Below, one piece after another: positions 1 to 7,803 of a stretch of 64,000 nucleotides of DNA; position 1 is the stretch's first letter, and each line of letters opens with the position of its first letter. Below the pieces are notes generated by a model. It did no database searches, was not told the DNA's origin, and was given only the letters and a program-made list of their open reading frames with translations. Source of the DNA: Thalassospira sp. MCCC 1A01428 (GTDB lineage: Bacteria; Pseudomonadota; Alphaproteobacteria; Rhodospirillales; Thalassospiraceae); the NCBI RefSeq assembly GCF_002115825.1, contig NZ_JFJZ01000015.1, positions 30,911 through 94,910 of the forward strand, read 5' to 3'. A program made the position numbers and the translations under genes.

Positions 1-301
1 GTTTGGCCGCACGGAAAAAGTTGCAGTAGTGGTCCAGCCCACCTTGTTAACCAATGCGACGGATGCAGCCTTGCAGGCTGCCCTTGACGGCTGGGGCATT
101 GCACGATTGTTGTCTTATCAGATCAGTCCGGCTTTGGCATCGGGCCAGCTTGAAACGGTGCTGGAGCAATATGACGAAAACCCGGTGCCGATCCATCTGG
201 TGCATCCTGAAGGGCGGCGGGCATCGGCCAAGGTGCGGGCCTTTATTGATTTTGCAACGAAGCGTTTGCGCGCAAATCCTGCTGTTCGTAAATACGAATA
301 A
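1..301 (+). CDS. LysR-family transcriptional regulator, C-terminal part (5' end outside window)
   Basis: The reading frame is open from the first bases of the window to the TAA at 299-301, about 99 residues. The visible part looks like the end of a LysR substrate-binding domain: a segment for a repeatedly assessed 'NATDAALQAALDGWGIA' effector pocket, then the typical 'PVPIHLVHPEGRRASAKVRAFIDF' type ending (positions about 190-250), in which the protein closes with a short helix. The N-terminal helix-turn-helix lies upstream of the window, so the target genes cannot be judged. The next gene, comF, starts 57 bases later on the same strand but is functionally unrelated. Confidence 0.85.
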   Translation, partial: FGRTEKVAVVVQPTLLTNATDAALQAALDGWGIARLLSYQISPALASGQLETVLEQYDENPVPIHLVHPEGRRASAKVRAFIDFATKRLRANPAVRKYE

Positions 302-358
302 GTATTGTAGCGTTGCATGGGCATGGGCGGCTGCAGACAGGGGGAGAAGCCGGGGTGA

Positions 359-1195
359 ATGGATAATCAGGATCAGAAGGTGGATGCGCACCATGATCGT
401 CAGCCCTTTAAGCGGGTAGGCACGGCGGTTTGGCAGGCAATTTTGCGCGGTTTGTTGCCTGCGCGGTGCGGGGGATGTGGTGTTATCAGTGATGCCCCCC
501 ATGCGCTGTGTGCCGAATGCTGGTCGGCGTTGCGGTTTGTGTCGCCGCCTTTTTGCGCCTGTTGCGGGTATCCGTTTGAATTGATGCCGGTGGAAATGCT
601 GGCCCCCGCCGACGAAATGGCCGCGCGGGATGCAAAATATGCCAAAGGTGTTTTATGCGGCCCATGTTTGCGCCATATCCCGCCTTATGATCGGGCCCGC
701 GCCGCCCTGATTTATGATGATGGCAGCCGGGATTATGTGTTGCGCTATAAGCATGGTGACCGGACGGATTTAACCCCGCTTTTAACCCGCTGGATGATGC
801 AGGCCGGGCAGGATTTTTGGTCCGATGCCACGTTGCTGGTACCCGTGCCTTTGCATCGCAGTCGGTTATTAATGCGCCGTTATAACCAGTCGGGTTTGTT
901 GGCCGCGTCGCTGGCAAAACAAACCGGTATTTTGTTTGCACCCGATTTGATTACCCGTAAACGCAAAACCCGTAGCCTTGCCGGGCTGGGCCGAACATCC
1001 CGCCTGCGCGAGGTGCAGGGGGCCTTTGCGATATCGGCCAAAATGGCGACGAAATATGACGTGGCCGGGCGCAAAATTGTGCTGGTGGATGATGTTTTAA
1101 CAACAGGGGCCACGGCGGCGGCCTGTGCGCATGTGCTAAAAAAAGCCGGAGCCATGCAGGTGGACCTGATCACAATTGCGCGGGTGGTACGCTGA
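359..1195 (+). CDS. comF: ComF-family phosphoribosyltransferase-like protein
   Basis: The 278-residue product has the ComF architecture: an N-terminal zinc-ribbon-like region with several Cys pairs (CGGC, CAEC, CACC, CGPC, residues about 38-103) followed by a type I phosphoribosyltransferase domain whose PRPP-binding loop reads VLVDDVLTTGAT (residues about 241-252). ComF proteins take part in DNA uptake in naturally competent bacteria, but the family is also common in bacteria with no known competence, so the role here is not proven. It starts with ATG after a GGGAGAAG stretch. The following glutaredoxin gene starts 82 bases downstream on the same strand. Confidence 0.88.
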   Translation: MDNQDQKVDAHHDRQPFKRVGTAVWQAILRGLLPARCGGCGVISDAPHALCAECWSALRFVSPPFCACCGYPFELMPVEMLAPADEMAARDAKYAKGVLCGPCLRHIPPYDRARAALIYDDGSRDYVLRYKHGDRTDLTPLLTRWMMQAGQDFWSDATLLVPVPLHRSRLLMRRYNQSGLLAASLAKQTGILFAPDLITRKRKTRSLAGLGRTSRLREVQGAFAISAKMATKYDVAGRKIVLVDDVLTTGATAAACAHVLKKAGAMQVDLITIARVVR

Positions 1196-1277
1196 CGAAT
1201 GGGAAATTATCTGTTATATACCTTCCCAACACACGGATATTCCGGGTCAGGAGCCCGAAATAAAAGGAATTGAATCG

Positions 1278-1535
1278 ATGGCGAAAATTGAAGTTTATGC
1301 AACCGACTGGTGCCCCTATTGCAAGCGGGCCCGCAAGTTGCTTGATGAGAAAAATGCCGATTACGACGTGATCGACGTGATGATGGAACCGCGCCGCAAA
1401 CGCGAAATGATGGACCGTGCCGGTGGCAAAACCAGTGTGCCGCAGATTTTTATCAATGACGAACATATTGGTGGCTGCGACGAACTGATGGCGCTGAACG
1501 CCAAGGGCGGTCTGGATAAAATGCTTTCAGCATAA
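1278..1535 (+). CDS. grxC: Glutaredoxin 3 (monothiol/dithiol thiol-disulfide oxidoreductase)
   Basis: An 85-residue glutaredoxin with the dithiol active site CPYC (residues 12-15) near the N-terminus, the cis-Pro motif TSVPQIF and the glutathione-binding GGCDEL motif near the C-terminus. It reduces disulfides and glutathione-mixed disulfides in the cytoplasm. I chose the ATG at 1278 because the protein then starts with the usual MAKIEVYAT strand and an AAAGGAA ribosome site lies about 9 bases upstream; a longer frame from 1176 would overlap comF and adds no family sequence. A hairpin terminator follows directly. Confidence 0.93.
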   Translation: MAKIEVYATDWCPYCKRARKLLDEKNADYDVIDVMMEPRRKREMMDRAGGKTSVPQIFINDEHIGGCDELMALNAKGGLDKMLSA

Positions 1536-1550
1536 TCAAGACGAACTTGA

Positions 1551-1590
1551 AAAAGGGGTGGCTGCGCATATTGCGGGCCGCCCCTTTTTT
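1551..1590 (+). terminator. Rho-independent terminator after grxC
   Basis: AAAAGGGGTGGC pairs with GCCGCCCCTTTT (one G-T wobble) across a 14-base loop, followed by a run of T. It lies 16 bases after the grxC stop. Confidence 0.8.
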
Positions 1591-1676
1591 GTTTTTGGAC
1601 TTTCTCCCGCCGCTTTCGCTGCCTATTGTTGGGTAAATTGATGATAACCGGCGTCGTCGGATAAGGAGAATTAACC

Positions 1677-2501
1677 ATGACCCGTTTTACCGCTGCCTGT
1701 GTTCAGGTAAACAGCCGTGATGACATGCATGATAATCTGGCGCGCGCGGCGATTTATGCGCGCGATGCCCATGCAGCCGGGGCGCGGTTAATTACCTTTC
1801 CCGAAAATGTATCGATGATGTCGTTTGGTGGCGACAAGGTGCGTGCCGCGGCCTATGCCGAAAAGGATCATCCGGCGCTGGCATTTTTCAGTGATCTGGC
1901 GCGCGAACTTGAAAGCACACTGATTGTCGGGTCGCTTCACGTTAGCGTGCCGGGTGAAGACCGGGTTGCCAACCGTTGTTATGCGATTGGCCCGGACGGG
2001 GCAGTTCTGACATCCTATGATAAAATCCACATGTTTGACGTGGACCTTGCCAATGGCGAGTCTTACCGCGAAAGCAAAACCTTTCGTCCGGGCGATGCCG
2101 CCCGGCTGGTTAAAACCGATCAGGCCGATATCGGTTTGGCGATTTGTTATGATGTGCGGTTTCCGCATTTGTTTCGCGGTTATGCCAAGGCGGGCGCAAC
2201 GGTGTTAACCATACCCGCTGCCTTTACCCGCACGACCGGGCAGGCGCACTGGCACACTTTGCTGCGCGCCCGTGCGATTGAAACCGGCTGCTTTGTCATT
2301 GCTGCCGCCCAGTGTGGTGACCACCCCGGCGACCGGCAAACATTTGGCCATTCCCTGATTATTGACCCGTGGGGTGTTGTTTTGGCCGATGGCGGCACAG
2401 AGCCGGGCTTTATCACGGCTGAAATTGATCTGGAACGGGTGAATGAAGTCCGCGTGATGGTGCCATCCTTGCGTAATGACCATGATTACAGCCCGGCCTG
2501 A
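1677..2501 (+). CDS. Nit-type carbon-nitrogen hydrolase (likely deaminated-glutathione amidase)
   Basis: A 274-residue nitrilase-superfamily protein. The catalytic triad is visible: Glu in TFPEN (about residue 43), Lys in SYDKIHMFDVD (about 115) and Cys in AICYDVRFPHLF (about 157). The KIHMFDVD and RTTGQAHWHTLLRARAIE segments are typical of the Nit1/NitB branch, which hydrolyses deaminated glutathione made by transaminase side reactions; this assignment within the superfamily is inference. The start ATG has a good AAGGAG site at about 1663. In many alphaproteobacteria this gene sits between grxC and a DUF1178 gene; here the DUF1178 gene lies 4.7 kb away, beyond an inserted minus-strand block. 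Confidence 0.88.
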   Translation: MTRFTAACVQVNSRDDMHDNLARAAIYARDAHAAGARLITFPENVSMMSFGGDKVRAAAYAEKDHPALAFFSDLARELESTLIVGSLHVSVPGEDRVANRCYAIGPDGAVLTSYDKIHMFDVDLANGESYRESKTFRPGDAARLVKTDQADIGLAICYDVRFPHLFRGYAKAGATVLTIPAAFTRTTGQAHWHTLLRARAIETGCFVIAAAQCGDHPGDRQTFGHSLIIDPWGVVLADGGTEPGFITAEIDLERVNEVRVMVPSLRNDHDYSPA

Positions 2502-2520
2502 TCGTGCTTTTAATAAAATA

Positions 2521-2547
2521 AAGGACCGGCTTTCGGGGCCGGTCCTT
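2521..2547. terminator. Hairpin between convergent genes
   Basis: AAGGACCGGC pairs perfectly with GCCGGTCCTT around a 7-base loop between the nit stop (2501) and the minus-strand permease stop (2578). The T-run is weak, so it may serve both strands as a bidirectional terminator. Confidence 0.55.
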
Positions 2548-2577
2548 GGTGTTTTATGCACGATTAATGGCGTGCGG

Positions 2578-3903
2578 TTATGATCCGCGCAGGGCTTCGA
2601 CCACCGGTTTGCGATAGAGCATAAAGGCCGGAACCAAAGCCAGGGCAAAGCCGATAATCACGAAGCCAGCCGCAAGGCCAAGTTCCGGCTTGCCAATGGT
2701 GGCCGTCATGGCCATGCCGGTTTCTGCGGTGAAAACCTGTGATACGGCCTGTGCCACACCCCAACCCAGCACCAGCCCAATGGCGGCACCAAAGACCACC
2801 AAAATCGCCACATATAGCCAGATCGAGCCGAAAATATAACTCCTCGGGGCACCAAGGGCGCGCAAAACGGCAAATTGCTTGCGATAAATTTGCATAAGCG
2901 CCAGCACGGCGGCCAAAATGGCGGCAACCACCAATGCCTGTGTGCCCAGCGCCATCCAGCGCATGACGGCGCCGGCATTACCCAGCATCTGATACATTTC
3001 CACCAGCACTTCCGCAGGGAAAAACGCCGTGCTGTGATCGGTGCGATAGCTGGACCGAATGCCATAGGCCCCCGCAATTGATTTGGGATGCACCACCATT
3101 GCCGGAACACCGGGCAGGTCCAGTCCATCAAAGGGCGGGCCAAGTTTTACGGTTTCGTGCTCATGTTCGTGCTCATGTTCGTGTTCATGGGCGGCATCGT
3201 CATCATGGGTGTCATGATCTGCATGTTCTGGGCTGCCGGTGGCGTGTTCATGCTCATGCTCTTCATCATGGTCGTTTTCGGTGTGCCCGCTGGCAAGCGA
3301 ATGAACTTCCCATACCTGTTCAACCGGTACGATAATTGCGCTATCCCAGGGGGTGCCGGTGGCATTCATACGGCCAACAACGGTGATGTTCACACCGTGA
3401 TGATGATGTTCTTCGGCCTCAAAACCATGGCCGTGGGCAGGCTCGAATGTGTCGCCAATTTCAAGCGGAACGGCCGCGCCAATCACGGCTTCTTCGTGGT
3501 CGGCAAACATGGCGCCATCACGCAGGCCACCAGAAAGATAGTCGATAAATTGGGCGGTGGAACCAATGATGCTGTGATCGTGCCAGGAATCGCCAAAAGC
3601 CAGCGGGGCGGCAAAATCCACCCGGTCGTCATCTAGCAGCTTTGACCATATCGGCCCTTCAAGCAGGTTCACCGCCGAGGGGCGCAGGAAAATGGTATTC
3701 ATGACAATGTCGGTATGGCTGCCCGGGGCGGCCACCAGAATATCAAACTTGTCGGCGGCATGGGCGCTGCCCTGGCGCAGGGCGCGTTCCTGGGCGGTGA
3801 TGCCAACACCAATGGCCACGGCCACGGCAATCAGGGCGATGAACAGGATATTCATCACCCAATGGCGGCGCAGGCTGGCGAAAACGATGGGAAACGGGTT
3901 CAT
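2578..3903 (-). CDS. MacB/FtsX-type ABC transporter permease with His-rich periplasmic loop
   Basis: A 441-residue inner-membrane permease with the FtsX/MacB layout: one N-terminal membrane helix (about 18-36), a large extracytoplasmic domain, then three C-terminal helices (about 335-440) ending in a RKPVVEALRG-type tail. The extracytoplasmic domain contains two histidine-rich stretches (residues 157-169 and 207-250, with HEHEHEHEHE), suggesting metal binding, zinc being the first guess. I start it at the ATG on 3903, which overlaps the stop of the ATPase gene as ATGA, so translation is probably coupled. It forms one unit with the ATPase and the DUF3299 gene. The arrangement recalls Zur-controlled metal loci in Pseudomonas (PA4063-PA4066 type), from memory. 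Confidence 0.85.
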   Translation of the reverse strand: MNPFPIVFASLRRHWVMNILFIALIAVAVAIGVGITAQERALRQGSAHAADKFDILVAAPGSHTDIVMNTIFLRPSAVNLLEGPIWSKLLDDDRVDFAAPLAFGDSWHDHSIIGSTAQFIDYLSGGLRDGAMFADHEEAVIGAAVPLEIGDTFEPAHGHGFEAEEHHHHGVNITVVGRMNATGTPWDSAIIVPVEQVWEVHSLASGHTENDHDEEHEHEHATGSPEHADHDTHDDDAAHEHEHEHEHEHETVKLGPPFDGLDLPGVPAMVVHPKSIAGAYGIRSSYRTDHSTAFFPAEVLVEMYQMLGNAGAVMRWMALGTQALVVAAILAAVLALMQIYRKQFAVLRALGAPRSYIFGSIWLYVAILVVFGAAIGLVLGWGVAQAVSQVFTAETGMAMTATIGKPELGLAAGFVIIGFALALVPAFMLYRKPVVEALRGS

Positions 3904-4661
3904 GCGGCCTCTGCATTGGTTAAAAGCCGGCCTTTTTCGAACTGTAATAGACGCGTGCACCGGTCGATGACGGTGTGATCATGGCTGACCACAATGAGCG
4001 TGCGATTATTTTCGCGGGCATAGGCAAACAGGATGTCGGCGCAATTATCGGCGGCAACGGCATCAAGGCTGGCGGTGGGTTCGTCGGCCAGCAAAATGGG
4101 CGGATCAAACAACAATGCGCGGGCAATGGCGACACGTTGCTGTTCGCCGCGCGATAAATCGGCCACCGACCCGCGATTGGTGGGAACCCCGACCAGATCA
4201 AGCAAGGTGGTTGCGCGCGCGCGCAAATCGGCAGGGATGCGCCAGCCATGAAACCCGGCAGGCAGCAAAACATTTTCCAGTGGCGGCAATTCACCGATCA
4301 GATGGAAATCCTGAAAGATAAAACCGACATGCTGGCGCCGCCAGGTATCACATGCCCCTTCGGACAAGGATGTCAAATCGGTATCCCCCCAGTGAACCGA
4401 CCCTTTTGTCGGGCGCAACAGGCCACTTAGCAAATAGAGAAGGGATGACTTGCCTGACCCTGAAGGCCCGGCGACGCCCAACAAGGTGCCCGGCGCAACC
4501 CCAAGATGGGGCAGCGACAGGATCGGGGCGGCTTGTTTGCCAAAACCAAGCGACAAATCATTTATCGCAAGGGGCGGGCTTGTGCTGTTGTCGCTGTCAC
4601 TGCTGTTGCCTTTGCCGGTTTTGATGGCAGATGCGGTTTCAGACGAGGTCGAAGCTGGCAT
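3900..4661 (-). CDS. ABC transporter ATP-binding protein (MacB/LolD type)
   Basis: A 253-residue ATPase of the MacB/LolD/FtsE group. Walker A is GPSGSGKSS (65-73), the Q-loop is FIFQDFH (Gln117), the signature is LSRGEQQRV (169-177, Arg in place of the usual Gly), Walker B is ILLADEP (189-195) and the switch histidine is in VVSHDH. The start is uncertain: the ATG at 4661 overlaps the end of the DUF3299 gene by 23 bases and leaves a 30-residue Ser/Thr-rich N-terminal extension before the ATPase core; an internal start is possible. The stop overlaps the permease start by four bases. It powers the permease encoded next to it. Confidence 0.88.
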   Translation of the reverse strand: MPASTSSETASAIKTGKGNSSDSDNSTSPPLAINDLSLGFGKQAAPILSLPHLGVAPGTLLGVAGPSGSGKSSLLYLLSGLLRPTKGSVHWGDTDLTSLSEGACDTWRRQHVGFIFQDFHLIGELPPLENVLLPAGFHGWRIPADLRARATTLLDLVGVPTNRGSVADLSRGEQQRVAIARALLFDPPILLADEPTASLDAVAADNCADILFAYARENNRTLIVVSHDHTVIDRCTRLLQFEKGRLLTNAEAA

Positions 4662-5079
4662 CGACAAGTCGGACGAGGCTGACAAATCCGGTCTCCTGAT
4701 CTTTGGCAACACCCAACTCCAAAACACCCTGCGTGATGATCGGGCGGTTGAAGCGAACGGCATCAAGTTTTTCGCGCATACGGACAAAAACAATGTCGTT
4801 TGGCCAGTCGGCGCTGGTTTCGCAAAACGGACATACCGACATTGGGCGTTTGGTCAGGACAAAAAAACTGGCATCGGCCTTAAGCGGCGGGGCCATAAAG
4901 CCGGGAATTTCGATCCGTTTTCCGACAAGGTTTTTGGCGGTGGTGGAAAATTCGTCCTGGGTTTTATAAATATCGCGGATTTTAAGGCTTTCGGCGGCGC
5001 GGGCGAGCGGAATGGCTGCCATCAGGCCCAACAGGGCGGCACTGCCACCGGCCAAAAATGAACGGCGATCACAAGTCAT
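4639..5079 (-). CDS. DUF3299 family Tat-exported protein
   Basis: A 146-residue protein with a twin-arginine type signal (DRRSFLAGGS at residues 4-13, hydrophobic stretch, ALARAAES cleavage region). The mature part matches the small periplasmic DUF3299 family: GKRIEIPGFMAPP, then a cysteine motif MSVCPFCETS and a conserved tail. The ATG at 5079 has a strong GGAGG site; an earlier TTG only overlaps that site. DUF3299 proteins often accompany MacB-like ABC genes as here, and may be the periplasmic partner of the transporter, but the biochemical role is unknown. A Tat signal suggests export in folded form. Confidence 0.85.
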   Translation of the reverse strand: MTCDRRSFLAGGSAALLGLMAAIPLARAAESLKIRDIYKTQDEFSTTAKNLVGKRIEIPGFMAPPLKADASFFVLTKRPMSVCPFCETSADWPNDIVFVRMREKLDAVRFNRPIITQGVLELGVAKDQETGFVSLVRLVDASFDLV

Positions 5080-5100
5080 TTTCCAAACCTCCAAATGAGG

Positions 5101-5130
5101 AAACCGGCCGCATTGTTTGCGGCCGGTTTT
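5101..5130 (-). terminator. Hairpin terminator between phoA and the DUF3299 operon
   Basis: AAACCGGCCGC pairs with GCGGCCGGTTT around a 7-base loop, 22 bases beyond the phoA stop. The minus-strand T-run is short, so some read-through into the DUF3299/ABC genes is possible; there is almost no room for a separate promoter between them. Confidence 0.6.
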
Positions 5131-5151
5131 GCAAGATCAAGGTCGTCGGGC

Positions 5152-6639
5152 TTACTTTGCCAGTTGGCTTTCAACCTGTGCGGCGTAATCCATGACGTGA
5201 TAGATGAAGTTCTGTTCAACAACACCGTGGAACAGATAGGCTGAGGGGCCGGTCGCGAAAATCGCAACGTCGTCACCGGCATGGGTTTCACTGCTCATCG
5301 GCACCAGGGCTTGCTGCAGAAAGTCGGGGTCCTGGGTGTCAACATTGGTCAGATCGGCGCGCAGCTCGTCTTTCAGGGCGCCCGGGCCGTTCATGTAGCC
5401 AAGGGTGGTGTAAGGCTTGCCATCGTCGCCTTTTTCTTCGGACAGGCCGAGGATCGGGTTGCCGCGCGATGCGTAGCCCGAAATGGTCATGGTGTGGCTG
5501 TGATCGGCAGTAACAATGATAAGGGTGTCGTCGGTTTTCACTTTCGACAGGGCCATTTTAACAGCATCGTTCAGGGCAACGGTATCTTCGAGGGCGCGGA
5601 AAGCATTGCCTTCGTGATGGGCATGGTCGATACGACCGGCCTCAACCATCAGGAAGAAACCCTTGTCGTTCTGCGACAGCATGTCGATGGCTTTTTCGGT
5701 CATTTCGGCCAGGCTGGGCTCGCCACCGGCATCCTTGGCGCGGTCGGCTTCATATTCCATGTGCGAACGGTCAAACAGGGCCAGAACGTGTTTGGTTTTA
5801 GCCGGGTCAATGGCTTTGAACTGTTCTTCGTTCCAGACAAATGCGCCTTCATTGCCATAACGTTTGACCCATTCAGCGGTCAGGTCGCGGCCATCGGTAC
5901 GCTGGCCGGTTTTGCCCTTGTCTTCCGGGTCGGCCATGGTTTTATCCATGAACATGCGGCGACCACCGCCAAAGGCAACTTCAAAGCCGTCGCCTGCCGG
6001 CCATTCGACAAGCTGGCTGGCAATGTCTTTGCATCCGCCTTTAAAGGCTTCTTCAGGCAGTTCGGCATTGCTTTCCCAGTCGCGGTTCGACGTGTGGGAA
6101 TAAACCGAAGCCGGGGTGGCGTGGGTCAGGTGGGCGGTCGAAACGATACCGGTCGACATGCCAAGCAGTTCAGCACGTTCAGCGAGCGAGGTGGTCGGCA
6201 TTTTAAGCTGTGCGGCACAGTCATTGCGCGCTACATCGCCCGAAACACCGATGGTGCCGTTGTTTGACTTAACGCCGCTCATCATTGCGGATGCGGTCGG
6301 GGCTGAGTCAGCGATCTGTGCGTCATTGGTATAGGTTTTCGACAGTGCCACGTTCGGGAACTGACCAAATACCAGGCTGTTGCTTTCGCCGTCGACACCG
6401 CGCTGCTGACCTTCAAAAATGCGCGCTGCGGTGACGGTCGGGATGCTCATGCCATCGCCAACAAACAAAATGATGTTTTTGGCTTTGTTGGTGTTCGGTT
6501 TGTCAGCCAGTTTCAGCTGCAATTCCTGCTGGGCTGCCGTGTAATACGGATTTTCTGCCTGTGGCAATTTGTCAGCAGCGAGAGCTGCGGTAGAGCACAT
6601 GGAACTGGCAAGTGCAGTGGCCCAAAGAACGCGTTTCAT
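5152..6639 (-). CDS. phoA: Alkaline phosphatase (PhoA type)
   Basis: A 495-residue secreted metalloenzyme that releases phosphate from phosphomonoesters in the periplasm. It has a Sec signal (MKRVLWATALASS..AALAA), the first metal site VGDGMS, the nucleophile region ADSAPTASAMMSG, the metal ligands EAGRIDHAHH and TADHSHT, and the late ETHAGDDVAIFATGP motif. The start at 6639 gives this signal peptide and has an AAGGGGG ribosome site; a longer frame from 6675 adds 12 residues without merit. A Pho box and a perfect -10 lie upstream, so it is very likely induced by phosphate starvation through PhoB. The enzyme needs zinc, and the neighbouring genes look metal-related. Confidence 0.95.
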   Translation of the reverse strand: MKRVLWATALASSMCSTAALAADKLPQAENPYYTAAQQELQLKLADKPNTNKAKNIILFVGDGMSIPTVTAARIFEGQQRGVDGESNSLVFGQFPNVALSKTYTNDAQIADSAPTASAMMSGVKSNNGTIGVSGDVARNDCAAQLKMPTTSLAERAELLGMSTGIVSTAHLTHATPASVYSHTSNRDWESNAELPEEAFKGGCKDIASQLVEWPAGDGFEVAFGGGRRMFMDKTMADPEDKGKTGQRTDGRDLTAEWVKRYGNEGAFVWNEEQFKAIDPAKTKHVLALFDRSHMEYEADRAKDAGGEPSLAEMTEKAIDMLSQNDKGFFLMVEAGRIDHAHHEGNAFRALEDTVALNDAVKMALSKVKTDDTLIIVTADHSHTMTISGYASRGNPILGLSEEKGDDGKPYTTLGYMNGPGALKDELRADLTNVDTQDPDFLQQALVPMSSETHAGDDVAIFATGPSAYLFHGVVEQNFIYHVMDYAAQVESQLAK

Positions 6640-6696
6640 CAATTTTACCCCCTTGTGAAACAATGAAGGGGGCAAGGCCCCCTGGTTCGCGCCGGG

Positions 6697-6730
6697 ATTA
6701 TAGGAAGTGTGTGCAACAGTTCTGTGACAG
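6697..6730 (-). promoter_or_regulatory. Pho box and -10 element driving phoA
   Basis: On the minus strand CTGTCAC and CTGTTGC are repeated with an 11-base period (CTGTCACAGAACTGTTGC, 6713-6730), followed after a short gap by a perfect TATAAT (6697-6702). This is the usual layout of a PhoB-activated promoter in which the Pho box replaces the -35. Another TGTCAC lies 22 bases (two periods) further upstream. Confidence 0.75.
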
Positions 6731-7256
6731 AAACATTATCGCATGGTGACATTCGGTTTCGGGATTTTTCAACGATATAAGCATTTGAAATTGTTTGATT
6801 AAAATCGAGATTCGGGCGCAAGTGTGAACTGTTTCACATTTGCATTTCTTTTAGGAAGTATTCTATCTTTGATTGTTTGTTTTTGAAGCTGTTTCATCTT
6901 CAGGATTGGCGCCAAAATGTGGATAATACCGCCGAAAAATCCGGCCTTGCCGGCTATTTCAAGGGGGGGGGGGGCTGTTTTGGGGGCGTTCTGGCTGTTT
7001 AACTTGTGGTAACGCCGGGTTGCGGGGCCGAGATGGTGCGGGGTGCGTTTGTTGGTGTCACGGCTGATCGTTTTTTGGACGTTTGATGCTTTGTTCGGGA
7101 TATTCGGGACATTCGAGAACAAACGGCATGCGGCCATGACCGGAAAACACGCAGCATTTGCATGGTAGTGCTGGTGTTTTGCGATAAAATCGCCATATAT
7201 CGGCAAGAGCCCTTTTTTGTTCACATACCTTTAACGTGACTTGACCAAACGCAATC
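6731..7256. other. Intergenic region with a 12-G homopolymer
   Basis: Between the phoA promoter and the DUF1178 gene I see no convincing gene. The region contains a run of twelve G at 6963-6974. Weak frames on the minus strand here lack ribosome sites and family resemblance. Confidence 0.5.
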
Positions 7257-7694
7257 ATGATTCTGTTTCAGTTAAAATGTAACCATGACCACGAATTTGA
7301 AGGCTGGTTTCGCGATAGTGCGACATACGAGGCGCAATCGACCAGCGGCGAGCTTTCGTGCCCTATGTGCGGGTCTGACCAGGTGAGTAAGGCCCTGATG
7401 GCGCCGCGCCTACGGACATCACGGCAAAAGGAAACGGCGGCAGAAAATCGCAAAAAGGCCGCTATTGCCGAGGCAACCCACAAGGCGCTGAGCGAACTTC
7501 GCGCCCAGGTCGAAACCAATTGCGAAAATGTAGGCACCGGTTTTGCCGAGGAAGCCCGCAAAATCCATTATGGTGAAACTGAAAAACGCGGCATTTACGG
7601 CGAAGCAACCATCAAGGAAGCCACCGAACTGGTGGATGAAGGCATTGATGTGCATGCCTTGCCGTGGGTCGAGGACAAATCCAAAAAGAACTGA
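7257..7694 (+). CDS. DUF1178 family protein
   Basis: A 145-residue protein of the alphaproteobacterial DUF1178 family. It starts with MILFQLKCNHDHEFEGWF, carries a CPMCGS zinc-ribbon half-site (residues about 36-41), a basic middle region and the conserved FAEEARKIHYGETEKRGIYGEAT segment with the C-terminal GIDVHALPW motif. The family resembles small zinc-ribbon regulatory proteins but no function is established. It is normally next to grxC and nit in alphaproteobacteria, so the placement 4.7 kb away is consistent with an insertion between them. Confidence 0.92.
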   Translation: MILFQLKCNHDHEFEGWFRDSATYEAQSTSGELSCPMCGSDQVSKALMAPRLRTSRQKETAAENRKKAAIAEATHKALSELRAQVETNCENVGTGFAEEARKIHYGETEKRGIYGEATIKEATELVDEGIDVHALPWVEDKSKKN

Positions 7695-7719
7695 CCTGTT
7701 GTAATGTGAATACCTGGAA

Positions 7720-7762
7720 AATCCCTTGCGCCCTGATCGCATAGGTCAGTTGGCAAGGGATA
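7720..7762. other. Long-loop hairpin between convergent genes
   Basis: ATCCCTTGC pairs with GCAAGGGAT at about 7722-7760 around a 20-base loop. The 12-mer ATAGGTCAGTTG occurs at 7742 and again at about 7768. It may end the DUF1178 transcript but lacks a T-run. Confidence 0.35.
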
Positions 7763-7803
7763 CAGGATAGGTCAGTTGTGACAGCTGTCGGGCTTTGTGC
7801 CAG

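Noticed and set aside
3088..3636. 182-residue frame opposite the ABC permease
   Set aside because: It is the complement of the His-rich permease reading; Met- and Val-rich artefact of the repeat.
5281..6267. 328-residue frame on the plus strand opposite phoA
   Set aside because: It is a shadow frame in GC-biased codons; phoA on the minus strand is unambiguous.
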